Below, one piece after another: positions 1-5,949 of a stretch of DNA of 8,947 nt (the first letter of the stretch is position 1; the number at the start of each line of letters is the position of its first letter). Origin of the DNA: Candidatus Krumholzibacteriota bacterium (GTDB lineage: Bacteria; Krumholzibacteriota; Krumholzibacteriia; Krumholzibacteriales; Krumholzibacteriaceae). The position numbers were made by a program, and so were the translations under genes. A model generated the notes under the pieces. It did not search any database, was not told where the DNA came from, and worked only from the letters and a program-made list of their open reading frames with translations. The stretch covers positions 1 to 8,947 of the forward strand of contig DAOVFR010000089.1 in NCBI GenBank assembly GCA_030672805.1. Direction: 5' to 3'.

Positions 1-1014
1 CGTATTCGACTGACGGATCGCAAGGAGTCTCGCTTCCCGGTCCTCGACCTTTGTCTCGATTTCGGGCACTATGATCGACTCGCCATCCGCAAACGCCATC
101 GGCTGGCTGACCGCGTAGCTGGACCTGATCTCGACCTTCAGATTCCCATGTGCAATCGCGACACAGTCTATCGAAACCTTACCGCCGACGACGATCGTGC
201 CGGTCCGCTCGTTGATGATCACGCGGGCCGGCTTGTCGAGTGTCACATCCATCCTCTCGATCTCCGCGATGAAAGCGATTACGTTGTGCCGGAACCGCGG
301 AGGAACACTGACCTCGATCATCCGTGAATTGAGCGCTGAAGCAATTTGCATCCGGTACGTATAATTGATTCGATTTGCAATATTTGTAACCGACTGGAAG
401 TCCGGGTCCCGGAGTGCCATGGTGAAGCGGTTTTCCTTTACGAATTCACCTTCGATACCTCTCCGGATCATCGCACCCTGAGGCACCCTGCCGACCGTCG
501 CATGGTTCTTCCTGACAACGTTACCGGCCCCCGATTCTATGTTGAACCCGCCTATCGAGACGGGGCCCTGTGCCACCGCATAGGTCACACCGTCGTATCC
601 GCGCAGCGGGGTAAGAAGAAGCTGGCCGCCCTGCAGGCTCGACGCATCACCGAGAGATGATACGGTAACATCGATCCTTCCGCCGGGAAGCGAGAATGGT
701 GGAAGCTCCGCCGTTACGACGACCGCCGCGACGTTCTTCACCCTGATCTCGGTTGGCGAGACCGTGATGCCGAGCTTTTCGAGCATGCTTACGATCGAGT
801 TGATCGTGAACGAGCTCTTGTTCCCGTCACCGCTTCCGTTCAGCCCGACGACCAGTCCGTAGCCGATAAGCTGCTTGTCCTCGATCCCGGCGATCCGGGT
901 GACATCCTTGATCCTCGTGCCACCCAGGACACGGCATGGACTCCACCACAGCACGGCAAGGAAAACCAGTATCGAACAGATCAACGTGCCTGAATTGACG
1001 AGTCGTGCATTCAC
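1..1014 (-). CDS. flgI: Flagellar P-ring protein FlgI (3' end cut by window edge)
   Basis: FlgI builds the periplasmic P ring, the bushing around the flagellar rod in the peptidoglycan layer. The reading frame is open from a GTG at 1014 to base 1 and gives 338 residues. The family is usually about 365-370, so roughly 30 C-terminal residues lie beyond the edge. The start is fixed by an in-frame TGA two codons upstream (1020-1018) and a GGGGAG ribosome site nine bases before the GTG. Residues 1-31 look like a Sec signal peptide with a long hydrophobic core. The mature N-terminus carries the family signature: RIKDV (35-39), QLIGYGLVVGLNGSGDG (48-64). Later conserved blocks are LPGGRIDVTVSSLGDASSLQGG (109-130), RTGTIVVGG (270-278) and AHGNLKV (288-294). 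It follows flgH by 25 bases and is the last gene seen of the flgFGAHI operon. Identity is clear from these motifs. Confidence 0.96.
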   Translation of the reverse strand, partial: MNARLVNSGTLICSILVFLAVLWWSPCRVLGGTRIKDVTRIAGIEDKQLIGYGLVVGLNGSGDGNKSSFTINSIVSMLEKLGITVSPTEIRVKNVAAVVVTAELPPFSLPGGRIDVTVSSLGDASSLQGGQLLLTPLRGYDGVTYAVAQGPVSIGGFNIESGAGNVVRKNHATVGRVPQGAMIRRGIEGEFVKENRFTMALRDPDFQSVTNIANRINYTYRMQIASALNSRMIEVSVPPRFRHNVIAFIAEIERMDVTLDKPARVIINERTGTIVVGGKVSIDCVAIAHGNLKVEIRSSYAVSQPMAFADGESIIVPEIETKVEDREARLLAIRQSNT

Positions 1015-1039
1015 CGGTCAGCGCTCCCCAGGTCTTATG

Positions 1040-1615
1040 TTAAAAAATCAAGTTTACCAGCTTGGTCAGCAGACCCGGTTCATGGCCCGAGTCGACGATC
1101 CCTTTTCCGTCATACATGATCCTCGCGTCGGCAACGTACGTCGACAGGATCGAGTTATCGGGGCTGATGTCCCTCGAGCGTATGATCCCGCTCAAGCGGA
1201 TCCGCTCCCGCTCTCCGTTTATATTAATTTCCCGAGCCCCCTCGACGCGGTAATCCCCGTTCGGAAGGACCTCGACGATCTTCGCGGTTATCTTGGCATT
1301 CAGGGACCCGGTCCGCTGGGTTTTCGCGTCACCCTTGTAGTTATTCTCGCTGTCCAGTCCCCAGAGCGACAGAAAATCGAGCGTTCCCTTCCCCGGTCCC
1401 CCCGACAGCTCGTTCTTTACCCTGGTGTCCGTTTTCGCGTTGCTCGATGCCGACGACTGTTCCTGGATTATGATCGTTACGACATCCCCTACACGGTATG
1501 CCTTGAGATTCGAAAAGAGCGAACCGATATTCTCGTCCCACAGCGGCGTCTGTGCGGCAAGAGAAATCGCTACGCACGCGAGGAACAGAACAAACACGAG
1601 AGAAACCCGAATCAT
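1040..1615 (-). CDS. flgH: Flagellar L-ring protein FlgH, atypical signal sequence
   Basis: FlgH forms the L ring around the rod in the outer membrane. The 191-residue product is somewhat short for the family (about 220-230). Family blocks seen are LWDENIGSLFSNLKAYRVGD (25-44), the region after the YKGDAKTQRTGSLNA segment (93-107), LPNG (117-120), RSRDISPDNSIL (146-157), ADARIMYDGKG (162-172) and a terminal phenylalanine. The start is the ATG at 1615. It overlaps the flgA stop as ATGA and has GGGGAAG just upstream, so the two are probably translationally coupled. The frame stays open upstream to 1762, but that part overlaps flgA and is not FlgH-like. Oddity: FlgH is normally a lipoprotein. 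Here the only N-terminal cysteine is C14, preceded by F-L-A rather than a standard lipobox and followed by more hydrophobic residues. A signal peptidase I site after SLA (residue 20) looks more natural. Confidence 0.95.
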   Translation of the reverse strand: MIRVSLVFVLFLACVAISLAAQTPLWDENIGSLFSNLKAYRVGDVVTIIIQEQSSASSNAKTDTRVKNELSGGPGKGTLDFLSLWGLDSENNYKGDAKTQRTGSLNAKITAKIVEVLPNGDYRVEGAREININGERERIRLSGIIRSRDISPDNSILSTYVADARIMYDGKGIVDSGHEPGLLTKLVNLIF

Positions 1616-2568
1616 TTTCTTCCCCCTGATGTAACGGAAACCCTTCCCTTTCCTGTTACTATATATTTCTCGATCCTGTCGTTGACCAGGTTGCGGACAA
1701 GAACGCGATCGCCGATCCTGCCGTCCTCCAGCGAACGGCCTTTTGCACTGATGAACAGGCAACCCCTGGATATCTCGACCGAGACCTCTTCACCTTTCTT
1801 CACATCGGGAACCCGCTCGATGGCGCTCAAGGGGATCACGTCCCCTTCCCTGACAAATCGCTTCATTCTCTGCCCGCACAACTCGATCCGTTCGGTCACA
1901 GGTATCTCGTAACACTCCGACAGGTCCATCTCGACCCAATCGATTCCGCCTGAATCGATATGCTCGTTTCTTCCAAGGTCCCTCTTCGCGACAGCGCACC
2001 TCGCTGTTACATGAAAACGATACTGCGACGAGAAACGCCTCCTGAACCCGCCCGGGGCGCTCACGGTGAATGATACGTTTTTCAGACCGGATACCCTTCG
2101 CGGCAATTCGCAGTCGATAGAGATTCTCCCGGGGGGCAGCTTCAGCGACCCGGGAAAACGGACGAGCTCCAGACGGAGCGAATCACCGAGCGTTCCCCAT
2201 GAGGTATCCCGCAGTTTCCTGCCGATGAGCTCTTCGAGTATCGTATGCACCTCGGCACGCCGCTCGATCGTTTTCCGGAGAACGACGACGCGGTTCGATC
2301 CCGAGAGGTCAACTTCGATATCACGTATTCTGTTCTTCACAAAATCCGCCGTCAGCACTTTCTCGGATCCCCAGGGAGGGCTGTCGGCGATCATCCGGTC
2401 ACTGCCGTCACCAATCCTTTCACGGACGATATCGGAGAGGTTGATTGTGTTGGACTCGACCTCGACCCTCTCGCGCAGCGTCAGTGTCGCGGCACATGAC
2501 ACGTGCGGTGCAATTATAAGCTGGCTGATTACCAGAATGAATGCTGCTGTGAACAACCGGTTTCGCAA
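1612..2568 (-). CDS. flgA: Flagellar P-ring assembly chaperone FlgA (SAF domain)
   Basis: FlgA is the periplasmic chaperone needed for FlgI to polymerise into the P ring. The start is a TTG at 2568, supported by GGAGG (2580-2576) seven bases upstream; no in-frame ATG gives a better match. Residues 1-26 form a signal peptide: RNR, a hydrophobic core, then a likely cut after VSCA. An N-terminal domain carries INLSDIVRE (42-50). The C-terminal half is the recognisable part: a SAF-like domain from about 188 (ARCAVAKRDLGRNEHI, GQRMKRFVREGDVI at 232-245), followed by the closing domain GRIGDRVLVRN (283-293) and VTGKGRVSV (304-312). At 318 residues it is well above the roughly 220 of the E. coli protein, as in other phyla with an added N-terminal domain. 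It sits 16 bases after flgG and overlaps flgH by four bases, so it lies between the rod gene and the ring gene it serves. Confidence 0.9.
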   Translation of the reverse strand: MRNRLFTAAFILVISQLIIAPHVSCAATLTLRERVEVESNTINLSDIVRERIGDGSDRMIADSPPWGSEKVLTADFVKNRIRDIEVDLSGSNRVVVLRKTIERRAEVHTILEELIGRKLRDTSWGTLGDSLRLELVRFPGSLKLPPGRISIDCELPRRVSGLKNVSFTVSAPGGFRRRFSSQYRFHVTARCAVAKRDLGRNEHIDSGGIDWVEMDLSECYEIPVTERIELCGQRMKRFVREGDVIPLSAIERVPDVKKGEEVSVEISRGCLFISAKGRSLEDGRIGDRVLVRNLVNDRIEKYIVTGKGRVSVTSGGRK

Positions 2569-2575
2569 GTGTCCG

Positions 2576-2580
2576 CCTCC
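2576..2580 (-). promoter_or_regulatory. Ribosome binding site of flgA supporting a TTG start
   Basis: GGAGG sits seven bases before the TTG at 2568, within the 16-base gap after the flgG stop. It supports the rare start codon, since the signal peptide begins right there. Confidence 0.7.
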
Positions 2581-2584
2581 GTCA

Positions 2585-3373
2585 TTACCGCTTCAGGTTT
2601 GCCGCGAGACCCAGCATCTCCTCGGCGGTTTTCACTGCCTTCGAGTTGATCTCGTATGCCCTCTGGGCGGTGATCATCCCGATCATCTCCTCGATCACAT
2701 TGACATTGCTCATCTCGAGGAAACCCATCTGCAACGTTCCGATCCCTTCCTCACCGGGATTCCCGAGGATCGGCGGTCCGCTTGCGACAGTGGCCTTGTA
2801 CAGATTGTGTCCGATGGCTCTCAGGCCTGTAGCGTTCTGAAATCGCACGAGCTCGAACTGGCCGAGCTGGGTCGGTTCGTTCTCGGACTGCAACAGCACC
2901 GAGACCGCCCCGTCACCGGCGACGAGAAGTTCCATCGTCTCGCGTGGAAGCGTGAGCGTCGGCTCCACGCTGAAACCCGCAGCAGTAACCATGTTACCTT
3001 CCGAATCGAGTTTCATCGTGCCGTCCCTGGTATACGCAAACGTCCCGTCGGGAAGGAGAACCTGGAAAAATCCATTGCCGTCGATCATCATATCCAGGGG
3101 ATTATCGGTGCTCTGAGATGAACCCTGGTTGTATATCCTCGTCGTTGCAGCGAGCCTTACACCATGACCGACCTGGCTGTAGGTAGGTTCAGCCGAACCG
3201 GTCAAACGGGAAGCCCCGGCAGGTCCGATCCGCTCGTATAGCAGATCATGAAATTCGACCCGCGTTTTCTTGAACCCCGGAGTGTTCACGTTTGCCAGGT
3301 TGTTCGCGATGTTGTCGATGTACGTCTGCTGTGCCTGCATTCCCGAAGCCGACGTGGAAAGGGCTCGTATCAT
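2585..3373 (-). CDS. flgG: Flagellar distal rod protein FlgG
   Basis: FlgG polymerises into the distal rod, the drive shaft crossing the P and L rings; it is exported by the flagellar type III apparatus and has no Sec signal. The chosen start, the ATG at 3373, gives MIRALSTSASGMQAQQ, the usual FlgG N-terminus, and a 262-residue product of typical length. A GTG two codons earlier (3379) is only three bases from the AAGGAG ribosome site, while the ATG is nine bases away. The N-terminal rod motif is NIANNLANVNTPGFKK (21-36), followed by NPLDMMIDGNGFF (91-103). The C-terminus carries the paired helix MSNVNVIEEMIGMITAQRAY and ends at AANLKR. The two terminal helices are the coiled-coil segments shared by rod and hook proteins. 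It lies downstream of flgF in the same operon. Assignment as FlgG rather than FlgF rests on length, the terminal motifs and gene order. Confidence 0.96.
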   Translation of the reverse strand: MIRALSTSASGMQAQQTYIDNIANNLANVNTPGFKKTRVEFHDLLYERIGPAGASRLTGSAEPTYSQVGHGVRLAATTRIYNQGSSQSTDNPLDMMIDGNGFFQVLLPDGTFAYTRDGTMKLDSEGNMVTAAGFSVEPTLTLPRETMELLVAGDGAVSVLLQSENEPTQLGQFELVRFQNATGLRAIGHNLYKATVASGPPILGNPGEEGIGTLQMGFLEMSNVNVIEEMIGMITAQRAYEINSKAVKTAEEMLGLAANLKR

Positions 3374-3382
3374 CGTCACTCA

Positions 3383-3388
3383 CTCCTT
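3383..3388 (-). promoter_or_regulatory. Ribosome binding site deciding the flgG start
   Basis: AAGGAG lies nine bases before the ATG at 3373 and only three bases before the upstream in-frame GTG at 3379. The spacing favours the ATG, which gives the usual FlgG N-terminus MIRAL. Confidence 0.7.
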
Positions 3389-3425
3389 TTTCCGTTCCAA
3401 ATTTCCCCGTCATGAAGGAACCCGG

Positions 3426-3437
3426 CGCCGGCCGGCG
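3426..3437. repeat. GC-only palindrome between flgF and flgG
   Basis: CGCCGGCCGGCG is a perfect 12-base palindrome just after the flgF stop codon (3442-3440). In RNA it could fold as a short GC hairpin at the gene junction. No T run follows, so it is unlikely to terminate. It might slow decay or modulate the flgF:flgG ratio, but chance in GC-rich DNA is also plausible. Confidence 0.3.
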
Positions 3438-3439
3438 GC

Positions 3440-4156
3440 CTATGCACTTGTTCCGGTTCTGCCGACAGTCCCTACGAGTTGTCGAAGAATCTCATCCTGT
3501 GATTTAAGCGCCTTCTGTGCCACCTCGTACGCCTTGAGCGCCGCGATCATATCCGTCATCTCCCTCACGACCCCTACGTTGCTCTCCTCGATGAATCCGG
3601 ACAGCACTACCGTCCCCTCTTCCGGCACGTCTTCAGCCGTCACACCGTCCGGCGCCCTGAACAGTGACGACCCGGCATTCTCAAGAGCCGAGGCGTCCTC
3701 GAATCGAACCACCTTGATCCTTCCCACTTCCGTCCCGTCCACCGTAATGGTGCCCTCCCTGGAGACACGAACGGCCCCCGCCGGAAGTTGCAGTGAGCCG
3801 GCCGCGGAAGAGACGTGGTGACCGTCCACCGAAACGAGATACCCTTCAGCATCCATTACGAAGGAACCATTCCTCGTGTATCTTTCACCATTATCCGTTT
3901 CGAGAACAAAGAAACCATCTCCCTGGATGGCCATATCGAGCGAACGGCCCGTTCTGGTAATCGGCCCCTGCTCATGCGACGGCACTGTCTGGACGATCGT
4001 CTCGATCACTCCATCTCCGGATGTTACCTGCCTGAAGAGCGACACTTCCTTCTTGAAACCCCGTGTGCTCGCATTCGCGAGATTATTTGCGATCACGTCG
4101 TTCCGTGCAGTTTGATTCTTCATAGCCCTTGCGGCCTTTGATATTCCCTTTAACAT
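3440..4156 (-). CDS. flgF: Flagellar rod protein FlgF (first gene of the operon)
   Basis: FlgF is a rod subunit that joins the proximal rod to the FlgG distal rod. The 238-residue product starts at the ATG at 4156, with GGAGG (4167-4163) six bases upstream. The N-terminus MLKGISKAARAMKNQ and the motif DVIANNLANASTRGFKKE (20-37) mark the flagellar basal-body rod family. SLDMAIQGDGFFVLE (72-86) and the C-terminal helix around EESNVGVVREMTDMIAALKAYE complete the pattern. It is a paralogue of the next gene, flgG, and less conserved, as FlgF usually is. The length is a little under the roughly 250 of E. coli FlgF and close to the shorter FlhO/FlhP type. It is the first gene after a strong sigma-54-type promoter; the predicted transcription start leaves a leader of only about 16 bases. 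FlgF rather than a second FlgG is inferred from order and sequence. Confidence 0.9.
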   Translation of the reverse strand: MLKGISKAARAMKNQTARNDVIANNLANASTRGFKKEVSLFRQVTSGDGVIETIVQTVPSHEQGPITRTGRSLDMAIQGDGFFVLETDNGERYTRNGSFVMDAEGYLVSVDGHHVSSAAGSLQLPAGAVRVSREGTITVDGTEVGRIKVVRFEDASALENAGSSLFRAPDGVTAEDVPEEGTVVLSGFIEESNVGVVREMTDMIAALKAYEVAQKALKSQDEILRQLVGTVGRTGTSA

Positions 4157-4162
4157 CGCATC

Positions 4163-4167
4163 CCTCC
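4163..4167 (-). promoter_or_regulatory. Ribosome binding site of flgF
   Basis: GGAGG, followed by a further G, lies six bases before the ATG at 4156. An out-of-frame ATG overlaps the spacer (GGATGCGATG), but only the second ATG opens the FlgF frame. Confidence 0.75.
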
Positions 4168-4182
4168 GATGGTCTGGTATCC

Positions 4183-4198
4183 GGCAAATGACGTGCCT
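4183..4198 (-). promoter_or_regulatory. Sigma-54 (RpoN) promoter of the flgFGAHI operon
   Basis: Read on the minus strand the element is AGGCACGTCATTTGCC. It matches the sigma-54 consensus TGGCACG-N4-TTGCW at all positions but the first T and the last W. The near-invariant GG (-24) and GC (-12) are separated by exactly ten bases. The predicted start of transcription is near 4172, giving a leader of about 16 bases that still contains the flgF ribosome site. Such promoters need an AAA+ enhancer-binding activator, and they drive middle flagellar genes in several polar-flagellated lineages. No activator gene is in this window. Confidence 0.78.
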
Positions 4199-4200
4199 GT

Positions 4201-4214
4201 GGGACCAAGGTCCC
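4201..4214. repeat. Inverted repeat just upstream of the flgF promoter
   Basis: GGGACC-AA-GGTCCC is a perfect six-base inverted repeat separated by two bases. It begins three bases upstream of the -24 element. Nearby GGGAC and GGTCC copies (about 4215-4235) allow alternative pairings. It could be an operator for a dimeric regulator, but it is closer to the promoter than a usual sigma-54 enhancer site (typically 80-150 bases upstream). No function can be assigned from sequence alone. Confidence 0.4.
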
Positions 4215-4341
4215 AGTCCCGATCCGGTGGACCGTTTAACTGTTTACACGATACTCACTTCAGTCTGTTTCGGGAATCACGGCGCATGATGGACGGAGTC
4301 CCGCGCCGGAAGCGAAAGGAAATTTTTTCAGCGCACGGGGG

Positions 4342-4365
4342 AAAAACCGGTCCGGAAATCCGGAC
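4342..4365 (-). terminator. Probable intrinsic terminator after the histidine kinase
   Basis: Directly after the TAG stop (4369-4367) the transcript would read GTCCGG-ATTT-CCGGAC (4365-4350), a six-pair GC-rich stem with a four-base loop. CGG and then TTTTT (4346-4342) follow. The T run is short and offset by three bases, so termination may be partial. Its place between the kinase stop and the sigma-54 promoter of flgF fits a transcription-unit boundary. Confidence 0.5.
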
Positions 4366-4366
4366 G

Positions 4367-5869
4367 CTATGTATTGTTACTCGTCACGGACTCTCTTTTT
4401 TTGTCAGATGCTCCGGGCTGCTCCGCATGCTCCATGAAACCGGGGATCCATACTTTGAAAATACTGCCGACCCCTTCGGTGCTCTCGACCTCTATGCAGC
4501 CTTCATGCGCGTCGACGATCTCCTTGACGATCGCCAGCCCGAGCCCGGTCCCTTTGATCTTTTTCTTCTGGGCATTGTCGAGCCGCTTGAACCTGTCAAA
4601 GATATATTCGATCTCCTTCTCCGACATGCCGATCCCGGTATCCTTGATTACCGTTTCGGCGCCCCCCTCCCGCGCCATGCATGTTACGGTCACCATCCCC
4701 CCATCCTTCGTGTACTTGATCGCATTCTCGATCAGGTTGATAAATACATGCTCCATCTTGTCCCTGTCGGCGTTGATCCCGATCGGTTCCCTATCGCATG
4801 AAAAGGTTAGATCGATGTTCTTGTTCCCGGCAAGCAAACGCAGGCTCTTCACGGTCTCTGCAAGGAGTTCGGAAAAATCGAATTCCTTCCTTTCAATCTT
4901 CACGAACTTGCTCTCGAAGCGGGATACCTCGAGGAAATCATTCACCAGGTTCAGCAGGTTCCGCCCCTTCTCCTCGACACCACCGAGGAATTCCTTCTGG
5001 AGACCCGATATTTCGCCGGCTTTCCCTTCGAGGATGAGCTGCGTATACCCGAGAATGACGCTGATCGGCGTGCGGAATTCGTGCGCGATCATCGAGTAGA
5101 ACTCCGCCTTGATCCTTTCCGTCTCACGCGCGGAAGTAACATCCTTCAGTATCACCGCCACCCCCACCTCCTCGGAATAGCCGATGTAGACCCTGCAGAC
5201 ACTGACCAGATATACTCTCTTTTCCCCATCGCGCATCAATTCCCGCTCGACGGATTCGAACTCCTCGTACTCGTCGAGCATCGTGAATTGCTCGAGAATC
5301 TCTTCAACCTCGGGCAGGATATCCGTCAGGCTCTTTTCCATGAGGAGCTCCGGCACCAGTCCGAACCGCTCCACGGCCGGACGGTTGAAGAATACCAGCC
5401 GCCCGTTTGTGTCGGTGATCAGGACGATGTCACTGAGACTGTCAATCAGGTTCTCCAGCCTGTTCCTGTCCCTGACGGTCCTGTCCCTGTTCTCTTTCCA
5501 CCTGAGAAGCCCCGAGATACGTGCTATGACTTCAGCCTCGTCCGCGTCCTTTACGATGAAGTCCTCGACACCTATGTCGAAGAATCTGACCTTCTTCTCG
5601 ATTTCCCTGTTATCGGTAAACACGGCGATGGGAATCATCCTTGTCTGCTGGTAGCGTTTAAGGATCTTGCACGCCTCGTAACCACCCATGTGCGGCATAT
5701 TGACATCGATAACGATGAGGTCGGGATCATACTCGAGGGCGGCGAGAATCGCCTCCTGGCCGTTCTCCCGTAATATGACACTGTAATCATGCCTGGTCAG
5801 AATTTCCTTCATCCTGGTCCTGATCGCATTCGAATCGTCCACTACCAGGATGAGCGTCTTGTCAACCAT
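4367..5869 (-). CDS. Soluble REC-PAS-histidine kinase
   Basis: This is a cytoplasmic two-component protein with an input receiver domain ahead of a kinase. Domains of the 500-residue product are as follows. Receiver, about 5-122, with acidic pocket D11/D12, phospho-acceptor D55 in LIVIDVNMP, T85 and K107. PAS, about 135-250. HisKA with H263 in MIAHEFRTP. HATPase with N box NLIENAIKYT (378-387), G1 box DTGIGM (410-415), F box FDRFKR (424-429) and G2 box GTGLGL (440-445). All catalytic residues are present and no membrane segment is seen. The ATG at 5869 is chosen over the one at 5914: GGAGG lies seven bases upstream of it, and the earlier ATG has no ribosome site. The gene starts 80 bases after the glycosyltransferase stop and ends 210 bases before flgF. 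A motility role is inference from position and the sigma-28-like element; receiver and PAS ligands are unknown. Confidence 0.93.
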   Translation of the reverse strand: MVDKTLILVVDDSNAIRTRMKEILTRHDYSVILRENGQEAILAALEYDPDLIVIDVNMPHMGGYEACKILKRYQQTRMIPIAVFTDNREIEKKVRFFDIGVEDFIVKDADEAEVIARISGLLRWKENRDRTVRDRNRLENLIDSLSDIVLITDTNGRLVFFNRPAVERFGLVPELLMEKSLTDILPEVEEILEQFTMLDEYEEFESVERELMRDGEKRVYLVSVCRVYIGYSEEVGVAVILKDVTSARETERIKAEFYSMIAHEFRTPISVILGYTQLILEGKAGEISGLQKEFLGGVEEKGRNLLNLVNDFLEVSRFESKFVKIERKEFDFSELLAETVKSLRLLAGNKNIDLTFSCDREPIGINADRDKMEHVFINLIENAIKYTKDGGMVTVTCMAREGGAETVIKDTGIGMSEKEIEYIFDRFKRLDNAQKKKIKGTGLGLAIVKEIVDAHEGCIEVESTEGVGSIFKVWIPGFMEHAEQPGASDKKRESVTSNNT

Positions 5870-5876
5870 GCATACA

Positions 5877-5881
5877 CCTCC
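5877..5881 (-). promoter_or_regulatory. Ribosome binding site deciding the kinase start
   Basis: GGAGG stands seven bases before the ATG at 5869. The alternative in-frame ATGs at 5914 and 5899 lack any comparable purine-rich site. This supports a 500-residue kinase beginning MVDKTLILVVDD, with the receiver domain at its usual distance from the N-terminus. Confidence 0.7.
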
Positions 5882-5903
5882 AAAGACCCCCTTTTCCATA
5901 ATA

Positions 5904-5930
5904 TATTCGCTCATTTTACGTGAAACTTTA
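5904..5930 (-). promoter_or_regulatory. Candidate sigma-28 (FliA)-type promoter before the kinase
   Basis: TAAAGTTT (5930-5923) is an exact copy of the -35 element of the enterobacterial flagellar sigma-28 consensus TAAAGTTT-N11-GCCGATAA. At the canonical 11-base spacing the downstream octamer is AGCGAATA. It keeps the central CGA and final A but otherwise matches poorly, so the call is tentative. Transcription would begin near 5896, downstream of the ATG at 5914 and upstream of the preferred start at 5869, which agrees with the ribosome-site evidence. A sigma-70 -10 hexamer TATATT (5905-5900) overlaps but has no good -35 partner. Confidence 0.35.
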
Positions 5931-5949
5931 GTACAGGCGGGAGCAATTC

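Noticed and set aside
875..1912. Long plus-strand open frame (345 codons) opposite flgI, flgH and flgA
   Set aside because: Its protein is arginine/proline/serine-rich and low in domain character, and it lies fully antisense to three well-identified flagellar genes.
2066..3121. Long plus-strand open frame (351 codons) opposite flgA and flgG
   Set aside because: It is a shadow of the GC-skewed codons of flgA and flgG; no ribosome site or recognisable motif.
4240..4247. GTAAACAG shared by the upstream regions of flgF and the glycosyltransferase (also at 8020-8027) as an activator site
   Set aside because: An eight-base match between two regions of about 200 bases is expected by chance. It stands at different distances from the two promoters.
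5870..5914. Kinase start at the ATG at 5914
   Set aside because: No ribosome site is present, and it would lie upstream of the predicted start of transcription. GGAGG supports the ATG at 5869.
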